DNA from: Burkholderia multivorans ATCC BAA-247
GTDB taxonomy: Bacteria > Pseudomonadota > Gammaproteobacteria > Burkholderiales > Burkholderiaceae
Direction: 5' to 3'
Assembly: GCF_000959525.1 (NCBI RefSeq)
Contig: NZ_CP009831.1
Location: 1,178,001 to 1,242,000 of the forward strand
Length of the DNA stretch: 64,000 bases
The position numbers and the translations under genes were made by a program. Under the pieces are notes generated by a model. The model did no database searches and was not told the DNA's origin. It was given only the letters and a program-made list of their open reading frames with translations. Shown in pieces: positions 35,386 through 44,504 of this stretch; within the stretch, counting starts at the first letter, position 1; each line of letters opens with the position of its first letter.

Positions 35386-35832
35386 TCACGACGACATGCC
35401 GTTGCCGAGCTCGATCAAGCGGTCGAGCGCGCGATAGATGTCGTCGAGGCCGTCCTGGCCGAAGCGCGCTTCGAGCAGCCGATACTGTTCGTCGATGCGC
35501 GGGCCGATCTCCGTGACGAGCTTTCGGCTTTGCGGCGTCAGGCTGACCACGAGCCGACGCTGATCCTCCTGAGCGCGCGTGCGCGTGATCAGCCCGTCGC
35601 GCTCCATGCGTTCGAGCACGCCCGTGAGGCTCGGGCTCAGAATGCAGCAGCGCCGCGCAATCTGTCCCGCTTCGAGGGACTGCCCCGGCTCGCCGTCGAG
35701 CACGCGGATGATCCGCCATTGCTGCTCCGTCAGTGCAAATTCCTTGAGAATGGGGCGGAACAGGCCCATCAGCGTTTCGCGGGCCTCGAGCAGCAGCATG
35801 GCCAGATTGCGATGGTCGAGCGTACGGTTCAT
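35386..35832 (-). CDS. hpaR: MarR-family repressor of the homoprotocatechuate operon
   Basis: A 148-residue MarR/HpaR protein. The winged helix spans about residues 35-105 (LTEQQWRIIRVL, GQIARRCCILSPSLTGVLERMERDGLITR, QEDQRRLVVSLT). HpaR proteins repress the meta-cleavage operon and release DNA on binding homoprotocatechuate or related aromatics. It is divergent from hpaG1, with a 150-base spacer carrying the TACTTAA-GATG-TTAAGTA palindrome. The start at 35832 follows the family N-terminus; a longer upstream frame is a shadow of hpaG1. Confidence 0.9.
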   Translation of the reverse strand: MNRTLDHRNLAMLLLEARETLMGLFRPILKEFALTEQQWRIIRVLDGEPGQSLEAGQIARRCCILSPSLTGVLERMERDGLITRTRAQEDQRRLVVSLTPQSRKLVTEIGPRIDEQYRLLEARFGQDGLDDIYRALDRLIELGNGMSS

Positions 35833-35927
35833 CGGGGGATGCGGTGAATGGGACGGATGAATCTTAACAGCCGACGGTGGTGAAATTCGTCTATCAGGGT
35901 AATCGAGGTTGTCAGCGTCGCTTTGTT

Positions 35928-35945
35928 TACTTAAGATGTTAAGTA
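35928..35945. promoter_or_regulatory. Candidate HpaR operator
   Basis: TACTTAA-GATG-TTAAGTA has perfect 7-base arms in the divergent hpaR/hpaG1 spacer, 38 bases before hpaG1. Size and AT-rich arms fit a MarR-family dimer site. It could control both directions, including hpaR itself. Confidence 0.65.
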
Positions 35946-35982
35946 TTGACGATGCGCCGCGACGCGCGGCAGAGGAGTCCCG

Positions 35983-36672
35983 ATGGAGCTGTGTTGCACG
36001 ACCGCCGCGGCGCCGCCGCTGCCGGTCGCGGTCGGTACCGTTTATGGCGCACTGCTGAACGAGCGCGCGGCGCTCGCCGCGCTCGGCGACGCGGTGCATG
36101 CGGCGCCTTACGGGCGTCCGCCGCAGGCGCCCGTGCTCTACATCAAACCGGCCAATACGCATGCGTCCGACGGCGCGGCCGTCGTCGTGCCGGCCGGCGT
36201 CGAGGCGCTGGAGATCGGCGCGTCGGTGGCTGTCGTGTTCGCGCGCCGTGCGACGCGCGTGCCGGCCGCCCGCGCGCTCGACTACGTGCACGGCTTCACG
36301 CTGGCCAGCGACGTATCCGTTCCGCATCCCGACTACTATCGGCCGGCCGTGCGCTTCAAATGCCGCGACGGCTTCTGTCCGCTGGGCCCGGCGGTCGTGC
36401 CGGCCTCCGCGCTCGCCGACGTCGACGCGATCGCGCTGAGCGTGCGGATCGATGGCGAAGTCGTGGCGCGCACGTCCACCGCGACGCTGATTCGCCCGGT
36501 GCGCGAACTGATCGCCGACATCAGCGCGTTCATGTCGTTCGACGCCGGCGACGTGCTGTTGCTCGGCGTCGCGGGCGGCGCGCCGCATGCACGCGCGGGC
36601 AGCACGGTCGAGATCGCCGCCGACGGCATCGGCACGTTGCGCCACACGCTCGTCGCGGAGGCGGCACGATGA
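35983..36672 (+). CDS. hpaG1: HpaG1, N-terminal-half homologue of the HpaG isomerase/decarboxylase
   Basis: A 229-residue fumarylacetoacetate-hydrolase-fold protein. In E. coli the HpaG protein is a single chain with two homologous halves that decarboxylates OPET and isomerises HHDD; here the halves are separate genes. LYIKPANTH near residue 53 and the DYYRPAVRFKCRDGFCPLGPAVV segment mark the fold. It is the first gene of the operon, with GGAG before the ATG, and overlaps hpaG2 by ATGA. It probably forms a complex with HpaG2. Confidence 0.85.
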   Translation: MELCCTTAAAPPLPVAVGTVYGALLNERAALAALGDAVHAAPYGRPPQAPVLYIKPANTHASDGAAVVVPAGVEALEIGASVAVVFARRATRVPAARALDYVHGFTLASDVSVPHPDYYRPAVRFKCRDGFCPLGPAVVPASALADVDAIALSVRIDGEVVARTSTATLIRPVRELIADISAFMSFDAGDVLLLGVAGGAPHARAGSTVEIAADGIGTLRHTLVAEAAR

Positions 36673-37433
36673 AGACGGCACGCGTCATCTACAACGGCGC
36701 CCTGCATGCAGCCGAACCGGCCGGCGACGGCGCGATCCGCCTCGATACCGGGCGCGTGCTCGCCGAGGAGGCGGTCGCGTGGCTGCCGCCCGTCGCGCCG
36801 CGCACGACCTTCGCGCTCGGCCTCAACTACGCGGATCACGCGAAGGAACTCGCGTTCAACGCGCCGAGCGAGCCGCTGATCTTCCTGAAAGGACCGAACA
36901 CGTTCATCGGCCACCGGTCGCAGACGGTGCGGCCCGCCGATGCGACGCACATGCACTACGAGTGCGAACTCGCCGTCGTGATCGGCCGGCCCGCGCGCAA
37001 CGTCGCGCGCGCGCAGGCGATCGACTACGTGGCCGGCTATACGGTCGCGAACGACTACGCGATCCGCGACTATCTGGAGAACTACTATCGGCCGAACCTG
37101 CGCGTGAAGAATCGCGACACGTGCACGCCGCTCGGGCCGTGGTTCGTGAGCCGCGACGAAGTCGGCGACGCCGGCGATCTCGCGCTGCGCACGACGGTCA
37201 ACGGCCACGAGACGCAACGCGGCAGCACGCGCGACATGATCTTCGACGTGCCCGCGCTGATCGAATACATCAGCGGCTTCATGACGCTCGCGCCGGGCGA
37301 CCTGATTCTGACCGGCACGCCGCAGGGGCTCGCCGACACGAAGCCCGGCGATGTGGTGGTGACGGAAATCGAACGAATCGGCCGGCTCGTGAACACGATC
37401 GTCGGCGAAGCGGACTACTATCGCGCGGGCTGA
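36669..37433 (+). CDS. hpaG2: HpaG2, C-terminal-half homologue of the HpaG isomerase/decarboxylase
   Basis: A 254-residue FAH-superfamily protein. The metal site is clear: FALGLNYADHAKE, then HYECELAVVIG with the E-x-E ligands near residue 100, and DYAIRDYLENYYRPNLRVKN supplying the Asp ligand. ILTGTPQGL is the conserved C-terminal strand. It converts the carboxymethyl-muconate-derived intermediates of homoprotocatechuate breakdown (OPET decarboxylation, HHDD isomerisation) in the cytosol. Translation is coupled to hpaG1; hpaE begins 22 bases later. Confidence 0.9.
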   Translation: MKTARVIYNGALHAAEPAGDGAIRLDTGRVLAEEAVAWLPPVAPRTTFALGLNYADHAKELAFNAPSEPLIFLKGPNTFIGHRSQTVRPADATHMHYECELAVVIGRPARNVARAQAIDYVAGYTVANDYAIRDYLENYYRPNLRVKNRDTCTPLGPWFVSRDEVGDAGDLALRTTVNGHETQRGSTRDMIFDVPALIEYISGFMTLAPGDLILTGTPQGLADTKPGDVVVTEIERIGRLVNTIVGEADYYRAG

Positions 37434-37455
37434 GCCCGTCGCACAAGGAGAGCAG

Positions 37456-38919
37456 ATGACCATCAAGCACTGGATCGACGGCCGCGAGGTCGACAGCCGC
37501 GACAGGTTCGCGACGCTGAATCCGGCGACGGGCGACGTGATCGACGAAGTCGCGTCGGGCGGCGAGGCCGAAGTCGACGCGGCCGTGCGCGCGGCGAAGG
37601 AAGCGTTTCCGAAATGGGCGAACACGCCCGCGAAGGAGCGCGCGAAGCTGATGCGCAGGCTCGGCGAGCTGATCGAGAAGAACGTGCCGACGCTCGCCGC
37701 GCTGGAAACGCAGGACACGGGCCTGCCGATCGCGCAGACCGGCAAGCAGCTGATTCCGCGCGCGTCGGAGAACTTCCATTTCTTCGCGGAAGTGTGCGTG
37801 CAGATGAACGGCCGTACGTATCCCGTCGACGATCAGATGCTGAACTACACGCTGTATCAGCCGGTCGGCGTCTGCGCGCTGATCTCGCCGTGGAACGTGC
37901 CGTTCATGACCGCAACCTGGAAGACGGCGCCGTGCCTCGCGCTCGGCAATACCGCGGTGCTGAAGATGTCGGAGCTGTCGCCGCTGACGGCCGACCAGCT
38001 CGGCCGGCTCGCGCTCGAGGCCGGCATTCCGCCGGGCGTGCTCAACGTCGTGCAGGGCTACGGCGCGACGGCCGGCGATGCGCTCGTGCGTCATCCCGAC
38101 GTGCGCGCGGTGTCGTTTACGGGCGGCACCGTCACGGGCAAGCGGATCATCGAACGCGCGGGACTGAAGAAATACTCGATGGAGCTCGGCGGCAAGTCGC
38201 CGGTGCTGATTTTCGACGACGCCGATTTCGATCGCGCGCTCGACGCGTCGCTGTTCACGATCTTCTCGATCAACGGCGAACGCTGTACCGCGGGCTCGCG
38301 CATCTTCGTGCAGCGCACGATCTACGACCGCTTCGTGCAGGAATTCGCGCGGCGCGCGAACCAGCTCGTGGTCGGCGATCCGTGCGATCCGTCGACGCAG
38401 CTCGGTGCGATGATCACGCGCCAGCATTGGGAAAAGGTGACGGGCTATATCCGCCTTGGCGAACAGGAAGGCGCGCGGATCGTCGCGGGCGGGGCCGACC
38501 AGCCGGCCGGGCTGCCCGAGCGGCTGCGCAACGGCAACTTCGTGCGGCCGACCGTGTTCGCCGACGTCGACAACCGGATGCGCATCGCGCAGGAGGAAAT
38601 TTTCGGGCCCGTCGCGTGCCTGATTCCGTTCGACGACGAAGCGCACGGGCTGCAGCTTGCAAACGACACGGCGTACGGGCTCGCGTCGTACGTGTGGACG
38701 CAGGACGTCGGCAAGGTGCATCGCCTCGCGCGCGGGATCGAGGCCGGCATGGTGTTCGTGAACAGCCAGAACGTGCGCGATCTGCGCCAGCCGTTCGGCG
38801 GCGTCAAAGCGTCCGGCACCGGGCGCGAAGGCGGCGAATACAGCTTCGAGGTGTTCGCGGAAGTGAAGAACGTCTGCATCTCGATGGGCTCGCATCACAT
38901 TCCGCGCTGGGGCGTCTGA
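37456..38919 (+). CDS. hpaE: 5-carboxymethyl-2-hydroxymuconate semialdehyde dehydrogenase
   Basis: A 487-residue NAD-dependent aldehyde dehydrogenase. Motifs in order: the fold signature SPWNVPFMTATWK near residue 150, MELGGKSPV with the general base Glu (about 250), and the catalytic Cys in GERCTAGSRIFVQ (about 285). VFGPV-type EEIFGPVACLIPFD and the C-terminal GGVKASGTGREGG are present. HpaE oxidises the ring-cleavage product CHMS to CHM. AAGGAG stands 9 bases upstream. hpaD follows after 42 bases. Confidence 0.94.
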   Translation: MTIKHWIDGREVDSRDRFATLNPATGDVIDEVASGGEAEVDAAVRAAKEAFPKWANTPAKERAKLMRRLGELIEKNVPTLAALETQDTGLPIAQTGKQLIPRASENFHFFAEVCVQMNGRTYPVDDQMLNYTLYQPVGVCALISPWNVPFMTATWKTAPCLALGNTAVLKMSELSPLTADQLGRLALEAGIPPGVLNVVQGYGATAGDALVRHPDVRAVSFTGGTVTGKRIIERAGLKKYSMELGGKSPVLIFDDADFDRALDASLFTIFSINGERCTAGSRIFVQRTIYDRFVQEFARRANQLVVGDPCDPSTQLGAMITRQHWEKVTGYIRLGEQEGARIVAGGADQPAGLPERLRNGNFVRPTVFADVDNRMRIAQEEIFGPVACLIPFDDEAHGLQLANDTAYGLASYVWTQDVGKVHRLARGIEAGMVFVNSQNVRDLRQPFGGVKASGTGREGGEYSFEVFAEVKNVCISMGSHHIPRWGV

Positions 38920-38961
38920 CGCGCGCCGTTGCGCCGCGACAAGAACGATACGGAGACTACG

Positions 38962-39810
38962 ATGGGCAAACTGTCCCTCGCCGCGAAAATCACGCATGTG
39001 CCGTCGATGTACCTGTCGGAGCTGCCCGGCAAGCATCACGGCTGCCGCGACGCGGCGATCCGCGGCCATCGGCTGATCGGCGAGCGCTGCCGTGCGCTCG
39101 GCGTCGACACGATCGTCGTGTCGGACGTGCACTGGCTCGTCAATGCCGGCTATCACGTGAACTGCAATGCGCGCTTTGCCGGCACGTACACGAGCAATGA
39201 GCTGCCGCATTTCATCCGCGACATGCATTACGCGTATCCGGGCAATCCGGCGCTCGGCCGGCTGATCGCCGAGACGGCGAGCACGCGCGGCATCGCGACG
39301 CGCGCGCACGAGATCGACAGTCTCGAGCTCGAATACGGGACGCTCGTGCCGATGCGCTACATGAACGGCGACCGGCACTTCAAGGTCGTGTCGATCGCCG
39401 GCTGGTGCATGTGGCACACGCTCGACGACAGCCGCCGCTTCGGCGAAGCGCTGCTCGAAGCGATCGAAAAGAGCGATGCGAACGTCGCGTTTCTCGCGAG
39501 CGGTTCGCTCTCGCATCGTTTCAACGACAACGGCAGCCCCGAGGAATCGATTCACGAGATCAGCCGTGAATTCTTTCGGCAGGTCGATCTGCGCGTCGTC
39601 GAACTGTGGAAGCAGGGCGACTTCAAGACGTTCTGCGCGATGCTGCCCGAGTACAACCAGCACTGCCACGGCGAAGGCGGAATGCACGACACCGCGATGC
39701 TGCTCGGCCTGCTCGGCTGGGATCGCTACGACCAGCCGGTCGAAATCGTCACCGACTACTTCGCGAGTTCGGGCACCGGCCAGATCAACGCCATTTTTCC
39801 GCTGCGCTGA
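38962..39810 (+). CDS. hpaD: 3,4-dihydroxyphenylacetate 2,3-dioxygenase
   Basis: A 282-residue extradiol ring-cleaving dioxygenase of the LigB (class III) type. The N-terminus [15 protein letters not shown] carries the first metal His, SDVHW near residue 52 the second, and a downstream Glu in the C-terminal half completes the Fe(II) site. It opens homoprotocatechuate to CHMS. CGGAGACTACG precedes the ATG. Length matches the family. Confidence 0.93.
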   Translation: MGKLSLAAKITHVPSMYLSELPGKHHGCRDAAIRGHRLIGERCRALGVDTIVVSDVHWLVNAGYHVNCNARFAGTYTSNELPHFIRDMHYAYPGNPALGRLIAETASTRGIATRAHEIDSLELEYGTLVPMRYMNGDRHFKVVSIAGWCMWHTLDDSRRFGEALLEAIEKSDANVAFLASGSLSHRFNDNGSPEESIHEISREFFRQVDLRVVELWKQGDFKTFCAMLPEYNQHCHGEGGMHDTAMLLGLLGWDRYDQPVEIVTDYFASSGTGQINAIFPLR

Positions 39811-39845
39811 ACGCGCACGCATCCGAGATCCGACCGGAGACTGCC

Positions 39846-40238
39846 ATGCCGCACATCGTCGTCGAATATACGGCGAACATCCGCGCCGACGCCCGCATCC
39901 CCGCGCTGCTGCGCACGATCAACGCGACGTTGATCGCGCAGGGCGGCGTGTTTCCGATCGGCGGGATTCGTTCGCGCGCGATCGAACTGCACGACTACTG
40001 CGTGGCCGACGGCACCGAAGACGACGCGTTCGTGCACGTGACGCTGAAGATCGGCGCCGGGCGCAGCGAGGCGACGAAGCGCGCCGCATGCGACGCGTTG
40101 TTCGATGCGATCAAGGCGCATTTCGCCGAGCTGTATGCGAAGCGTTATCTCGCGCTGTCGATGGAGCTGACCGAGTTCAGCGAAAGCGGCTCGTACAAGC
40201 ACAACAACATCCACGCCCGCTACAAGCGGGCCGACTGA
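39846..40238 (+). CDS. hpaF: 5-carboxymethyl-2-hydroxymuconate delta-isomerase
   Basis: A 130-residue member of the tautomerase superfamily. After Met removal it begins with the catalytic Pro2 ([12 protein letters not shown]), and [18 protein letters not shown] is typical of CHMI. It isomerises CHM to the dienoate form used by HpaG. It lies 35 bases after hpaD and 14 bases before hpaH. Confidence 0.93.
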   Translation: MPHIVVEYTANIRADARIPALLRTINATLIAQGGVFPIGGIRSRAIELHDYCVADGTEDDAFVHVTLKIGAGRSEATKRAACDALFDAIKAHFAELYAKRYLALSMELTEFSESGSYKHNNIHARYKRAD

Positions 40239-40252
40239 ATCCGAACCCCACC

Positions 40253-41056
40253 ATGCTCGATACCGCCACCATCGATGCGCTCGCGCAGCGTCTGCACGAC
40301 GCCGAACGCGAACGCACGCAAATCCGCCAGATCTCGCTCGACCATCCGGACATCACGATCGACGACGCATATGCGATCCAGCGCGCGTGGGTCGCGCTGA
40401 AGCTCGCGGAAGGCCGCACGCTGAAGGGGCACAAGATCGGCCTCACGTCGAAGGCGATGCAGAACACGTCGCAGATCGACGAGCCCGACTACGGCGCGCT
40501 GCTCGACGACATGTTCTTCGAAGACGGCGGCACGATTCCGACCGATCGCTTCATCGTGCCGCGCGTCGAGGTCGAACTCGCGTTCGTGCTCGGCAAGCGC
40601 CTGAGCGGCCCGAACTGCACGATCTTCGACGTCTACGACGCGGTGGACTACGTGGTGCCCGCGCTCGAGATCATCGACGCGCGCAGCCAGTCGATCGATC
40701 CCGACACGCAGCGTCCGCGCAAGGTGTTCGACACGATCGCCGACAACGCGGCGAACGCGGGCGTCGTCATCGGCGGGCGGCCGGTGAAGCCGCACGACGT
40801 CGATCTGCGTTGGGTCGCGGCCATCATGTCGCGCAACGGCGTGGTCGAGGAAACGGGCGTCGCGGCGGGCGTGCTGAATCACCCGGCGAACGGCGTCGCG
40901 TGGCTCGCGAACCGGCTCGCGCGCTTCGACGTCGCGCTCGAGCGCGGCCAGATCGTGCTCGGCGGGTCGTTTACGCGGCCGTGCGCGGCGCGCCGCGGCG
41001 ACACCTTCAGTGTCGACTACGGCCCGCTCGGAACGATTCAGTGCTACTTCGGGTGA
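40253..41056 (+). CDS. hpaH: 2-oxo-hept-4-ene-1,7-dioate hydratase
   Basis: A 267-residue hydratase of the HpaH/MhpD family. [14 protein letters not shown] near residue 60 and the metal-binding [14 protein letters not shown] near residue 105 are conserved, as is [13 protein letters not shown]. It adds water to OHED in homoprotocatechuate catabolism. The ATG lies 14 bases after the hpaF stop, and hpaI starts 7 bases after its own stop. Confidence 0.93.
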   Translation: MLDTATIDALAQRLHDAERERTQIRQISLDHPDITIDDAYAIQRAWVALKLAEGRTLKGHKIGLTSKAMQNTSQIDEPDYGALLDDMFFEDGGTIPTDRFIVPRVEVELAFVLGKRLSGPNCTIFDVYDAVDYVVPALEIIDARSQSIDPDTQRPRKVFDTIADNAANAGVVIGGRPVKPHDVDLRWVAAIMSRNGVVEETGVAAGVLNHPANGVAWLANRLARFDVALERGQIVLGGSFTRPCAARRGDTFSVDYGPLGTIQCYFG

Positions 41057-41063
41057 ACTGACG

Positions 41064-41870
41064 ATGCAGATGCCGACGAATACGTTCAAGGCCGCGCTCG
41101 TGCGCGGCGACGCGCAGATCGGGCTGTGGCTCGGTCTGGCCAATCCGTACAGTGCCGAAATCGTCGCGGGCGCCGGTTTCGACTGGCTGCTGATCGACGG
41201 CGAGCACGCGCCGAATACCGTGCCGTCGATCGTCGCGCAGCTGCAGGCGATCGCGCCGTATCGGTCGCAGCCGGTCGTGCGCGTGCCGTGGAACGATCCG
41301 GTGATCGTCAAGCAGGTGCTCGATCTCGGTGCGCAGACGCTGCTCGTGCCGATGGTGCAAAGCGCCGACGAAGCGCGCGCGGCGGTGGCCGCCACACGCT
41401 ATCCGCCACACGGGATTCGCGGCGTCGGCAGCGCGCTCGCGCGTGCGTCGCGGTGGAATCGCGTGGGCGACTACCTGCATCGCGCGAACGACGAGATGGC
41501 CGTGCTCGTGCAGGTCGAGACGCGCGCGGGGCTCGACGCGATCGAGGCGATTGCGCGTGTCGAAGGGGTGGACGGCGTGTTCATAGGGCCCGCGGACCTG
41601 GCCGCCGATCTCGGGCACCTCGGCAATCCCGGGCATCCGGACGTGCAGGCCGCGATCGACGGCGCGATCCGGGCGATCAAGGCGGCCGGGAAGGCGCCGG
41701 GGATTCTCAGTGCGGATGAGGCGGCGGCGCGGCGTTATCTGGAAGCGGGGGCGCTGTTCGTGGCGGTCGGCGTCGATACGACGTTGCTGGCGAGGAGTGC
41801 GGAGCGGTTGGCGGCGCAGTTCAAGGGGAAGGCGGGCGAGGTTGTGAAGAAGGGGGATGGGACGTATTGA
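41064..41870 (+). CDS. hpaI: 4-hydroxy-2-oxo-heptane-1,7-dioate aldolase
   Basis: A 268-residue class II (metal-dependent) aldolase with a TIM barrel. [13 protein letters not shown] (about residues 38-50), [21 protein letters not shown] with a metal Glu, and [13 protein letters not shown] with a metal Asp are all present. It splits the final intermediate into pyruvate and succinate semialdehyde. It ends the operon; no hpaB/hpaC hydroxylase or HpaX transporter is in the window. A second ATG at 41070 is an alternative start. Confidence 0.93.
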   Translation: MQMPTNTFKAALVRGDAQIGLWLGLANPYSAEIVAGAGFDWLLIDGEHAPNTVPSIVAQLQAIAPYRSQPVVRVPWNDPVIVKQVLDLGAQTLLVPMVQSADEARAAVAATRYPPHGIRGVGSALARASRWNRVGDYLHRANDEMAVLVQVETRAGLDAIEAIARVEGVDGVFIGPADLAADLGHLGNPGHPDVQAAIDGAIRAIKAAGKAPGILSADEAAARRYLEAGALFVAVGVDTTLLARSAERLAAQFKGKAGEVVKKGDGTY

Positions 41871-41914
41871 ACGATGAAGCCGGCTGCGCTCGGAGTATTT
41901 GGGGTTCGTTCAAT

Positions 41915-41946
41915 TTTCGTTTATTGCGAATTTCGTTTATTTCGAA
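41915..41946. repeat. Tandem 16-base repeats before the antitoxin gene
   Basis: TTTCGTTTATTGCGAA (41915-41930) is followed at once by TTTCGTTTATTTCGAA (41931-41946), one mismatch in 16. Each unit contains TTCG...CGAA half-sites. They end 39 bases before the antitoxin start and probably form the autoregulatory operator and part of the promoter. Confidence 0.65.
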
Positions 41947-41985
41947 TAGACTGCTGAAATCCTGAAATTCCGATTGGAGAACGCA

Positions 41986-42453
41986 ATGCATCACGCCACG
42001 ACACCCGACATGATCTTGCCCGTCGAGCGCGAGATGCAGGCGGCCGTCGAGGGGCAACGCATGCTGGCGGCTTATCTCGCAACACGGACCGATACGCAGC
42101 GCATTCAGATTTTTGATGACGAGAACCGAGCCCATCAGGTCGAGCTGCCGACGTCCGCACTTCGTCTGCTGGTGGATATTCTCGCGGAATTGGCGGATGG
42201 CAACGCTGTCAAGGTTGTGCCGGTTCATGCGGAATTGACGACGCAGGAAGCGGCAGATCTGCTCAATGTCTCCCGCCCGCATCTGATCAAGCTGCTTGAG
42301 TCGAATGCATTGCCCTATCACCGGACGGGCAAGCATCGGCGCGTGCGGTTTTCGGATCTGATGCGCTACAAGGCTGAGCGCGACCAAGAGAGTGCTGACG
42401 CAATGGAAGAACTGAGCAAGCAGGCACAGGATCTGCGGATGGGCTACGAATGA
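41986..42453 (+). CDS. Antitoxin with excisionase-type helix-turn-helix
   Basis: A 155-residue protein. The first 80 residues are helical and probably bind the toxin; residues about 87-135 are an excisionase/MerR-like DNA-binding domain (LTTQEAADLLNVSRPHLIKLL, then YHRTGKHRRVRFSDLMRY). The ATG at 41986 follows TTGGAGA with good spacing; the in-frame TTG 12 bases earlier lies inside that ribosome site. The stop overlaps the PIN gene start as ATGA. It should neutralise the toxin and repress the pair from the tandem repeats upstream. Base composition is lower in GC than the Hpa operon. Confidence 0.8.
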   Translation: MHHATTPDMILPVEREMQAAVEGQRMLAAYLATRTDTQRIQIFDDENRAHQVELPTSALRLLVDILAELADGNAVKVVPVHAELTTQEAADLLNVSRPHLIKLLESNALPYHRTGKHRRVRFSDLMRYKAERDQESADAMEELSKQAQDLRMGYE

Positions 42454-43025
42454 CGCATTCGCCATTTACGGCGATCTACGATGCCTGTGTGCTTTATCCC
42501 GCGCCGCTTCGCGATTTCCTGATGCGGCTGGCGTTGAGTGGATGTTTCCGGGCGCGGTGGAGCGCACATATTACCGACGAGTGGAAGCGCAATCTGTTGG
42601 ACAACCGTCCGGATTTGACAGCGGAACAGCTTGATCGAACCTCAAGTTTGATGGATCGAGCGATACCGGATGCCGTCGTGACCGGTTATGAATCGTTGAT
42701 TGCCGGGCTTGTTCTCCCGGATGCCGACGATCGTCACGTGCTTGCCGCTGCAATCCGTTGCAACGCCAGCGTGATCGTGACGTTCAATCGAAAGGACTTT
42801 CCGGAAGAGGCGTTGTTGCCGTACGGCATCGAGGCCCAGCATCCAGACGAGTTCGTCGATGATCTTTTCGACCTCGAACCCGCGGTGGTCGTTGCGGCCG
42901 CGCGACGACAGCGAGAGGCGCTTAAACAACCACCGTTGACTGCAGACCGGTACCTCGAGATCTTGCGACGACAAGGCATGGTGCAGACGTGTCAGTCGCT
43001 CGACGCCTATCGAGCACTTCTTTGA
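42450..43025 (+). CDS. PIN-domain toxin (PIN_3, VapC-like)
   Basis: A 191-residue PIN-domain ribonuclease. Acidic metal residues are visible: Asp11 in YDACVLYP, Glu44 in TDEW, Asp91/Asp93 in PDADDRHVLAAA and Asp116 in NRKDF. The C-terminal 60 residues extend beyond the minimal PIN fold, as usual for PIN_3 proteins. Translation is coupled to the antitoxin by the 4-base overlap. VapC-type toxins cut tRNA or rRNA; the target here is unknown. Gene pair, composition and position beside an operon end suggest acquisition by transfer. Confidence 0.82.
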   Translation: MTHSPFTAIYDACVLYPAPLRDFLMRLALSGCFRARWSAHITDEWKRNLLDNRPDLTAEQLDRTSSLMDRAIPDAVVTGYESLIAGLVLPDADDRHVLAAAIRCNASVIVTFNRKDFPEEALLPYGIEAQHPDEFVDDLFDLEPAVVVAAARRQREALKQPPLTADRYLEILRRQGMVQTCQSLDAYRALL

Positions 43026-43182
43026 ACGGGTGTTGTGCGGTGCGCGGATTCAGTAATGTCATGTGACCGCGCGTCGATGCTTTCGCCATCTAACGTCCAT
43101 ACGTTCCGGCCGGCGTCGTGTTCTGCGATTGCCGTCACCGGTATGCTTCGCGATCACGAACGCGGCGCACGGGTGGCGAACG

Positions 43183-43229
43183 ACGAATTCGCTGCTTGCA
43201 GTTTTCAACAATGCCGTGCGCGTTACATT
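43183..43229. repeat. Short dispersed repeat, copy 1
   Basis: This 47-base stretch matches 45656-45703 with five mismatches and one gap. The two copies are in direct orientation and enclose the AraC, small unknown and oxidoreductase genes plus the porin fragment. No transposase or terminal inverted repeats are seen. The wider gap 43026-43269 holds nothing else. Confidence 0.65.
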
Positions 43230-43269
43230 CGGCGCCGTCTAGCCGATCGGCACCGGCGCTGCATGTGAA

Positions 43270-44079
43270 TCATGACGAAGTTCGCTCCTTGCTGGCTTCA
43301 AGTCGCGTCAGCTCCCCATACTTCCCCGGCGTCGTCCCGAGCGCACGCCGAAACATGTCGATGAACGCGCTCACGTTCTCGTAGCCGAGATCGAGCGCGA
43401 TCGTCGTGACCGGCACACCGTCGGCCACTTTCTCGAGCGCGCGCATCAGCCGCGCCTGCTGACGCCACTGCGCGAACGTCAGCCCCGTCTCCGCGACGAA
43501 GCGCCGGCTCAGCGTGCGCGCGCCGAGCCCGGCCCAGCGCGCCCAGTCTTCGAGGCGGCGGTTGTCGGCCAGATCGGCCGCGAGCGCATCGGTGATTCGC
43601 ACGAGCCGTGGGTCGCGCGGCCGCACGAGCCCGAGCGACTGCGCGTCCGCCGCGGCGATCTCGTCGACGATCACCTCGGCGATCCGCGCCTGCGCGGCGT
43701 CGAGCGCCGATCCATCCCAAGTCGCGGCGCGCCGCACGGCTTCGCGCAGCAACGGCGTCGTGCGGATCGCGCGCGGTTCCGACGGCAAGGCGCCGCAGCG
43801 CGCCTCGGCCACGAACACCGACCATCCCGAAAACGGTCCGAACGACTGCAGCCCGTGCCGGCAGTGCGGCGGAATCCAGATCGCATGGATCGCCGGTACG
43901 ACCCAGTCCTGATCGTCGAGCCCGATCGACAGCAGTCCGCTCAGGGCGCCGACGAGCTGCCCACGCGCATGCGCATGCGGCGCGGTCGTACGCGCATCGC
44001 GCTGCGTGAGCACGGCCGCGGCGACGAACGGACCATCGTCGCCGAGCACGAGCCGCGCGGGAAGAAGGGGGGCGGACAT
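43270..44079 (-). CDS. AraC-family transcriptional regulator
   Basis: A 269-residue regulator with an N-terminal cupin domain (HAHARGQLVGALSG; IHAIWIPPHCRHG) and a C-terminal double helix-turn-helix (LEDWARWAGLGARTLSRRFVAETG and VTTIALDLGYENVSAFIDMFRRALG). The start at 44079 follows GGAG with an 8-base gap; the ORF extends to 44163 without a better start. This type often senses a small hydrophobic molecule and controls an adjacent gene. The divergent genes at 44175 and 44505 are candidate targets. Confidence 0.88.
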   Translation of the reverse strand: MSAPLLPARLVLGDDGPFVAAAVLTQRDARTTAPHAHARGQLVGALSGLLSIGLDDQDWVVPAIHAIWIPPHCRHGLQSFGPFSGWSVFVAEARCGALPSEPRAIRTTPLLREAVRRAATWDGSALDAAQARIAEVIVDEIAAADAQSLGLVRPRDPRLVRITDALAADLADNRRLEDWARWAGLGARTLSRRFVAETGLTFAQWRQQARLMRALEKVADGVPVTTIALDLGYENVSAFIDMFRRALGTTPGKYGELTRLEASKERTSS

Positions 44080-44174
44080 GGCCGAATCTCCGTATCGAAT
44101 GGCTTTTATACCGGAGATCGGCAGCGGCCGCACGCGTAAATTGGGCGCTTCAATCACAGACATGGAGCCGGACG

Positions 44175-44426
44175 ATGCGAGCCGAACAATTGCTTCCCGA
44201 CGATCAGGACCGGCTCGATGCCGGCGACACGACGATCCGCAAGGGCACCGTCGGTGCGTTTCTGATCAACGCGCGCGTGCTGACCGACCCGCATGCGTCG
44301 ACGGCCGAGCGCGCCCGAGCAGAAGCCGACGTGCTCGACGCGTTGCCGGCGCTGCGCGCGCTCGGGCTGTTCGATGTGCTCGACGTGCGCGATCGCGCGC
44401 TGCGCGCGTGGCTTGACGTGCATTGA
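44175..44426 (+). CDS. Small hypothetical protein
   Basis: An 83-residue acidic, helical protein I cannot assign. It begins MRAEQLLPDDQDRLDAGDTT and contains KGTVGAFLINARVLTD, with a Leu-rich C-terminal half. GGAG precedes the ATG. It is divergent from the AraC gene and 78 bases upstream of the oxidoreductase, so it may be part of a two-gene unit under that regulator. Codon use is like the host. Confidence 0.6.
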   Translation: MRAEQLLPDDQDRLDAGDTTIRKGTVGAFLINARVLTDPHASTAERARAEADVLDALPALRALGLFDVLDVRDRALRAWLDVH

Positions 44427-44504
44427 GGGTTGCGCCGCAGCGCGACATCAGGCGTACGCGTGCGGCCAGCCCGGTATTCACATCAGCACATTCGAGGAGT
44501 CGAC

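Noticed and set aside
36000-37433. hpaG as a frameshifted single gene
   Set aside because: Both halves have their own start, a clean ATGA overlap and full fold motifs; split hpaG1/hpaG2 is a known natural arrangement.
43183-43229. Repeat copies as ends of an insertion sequence
   Set aside because: The copies are direct rather than inverted, no transposase frame lies between them, and no target duplication was seen.
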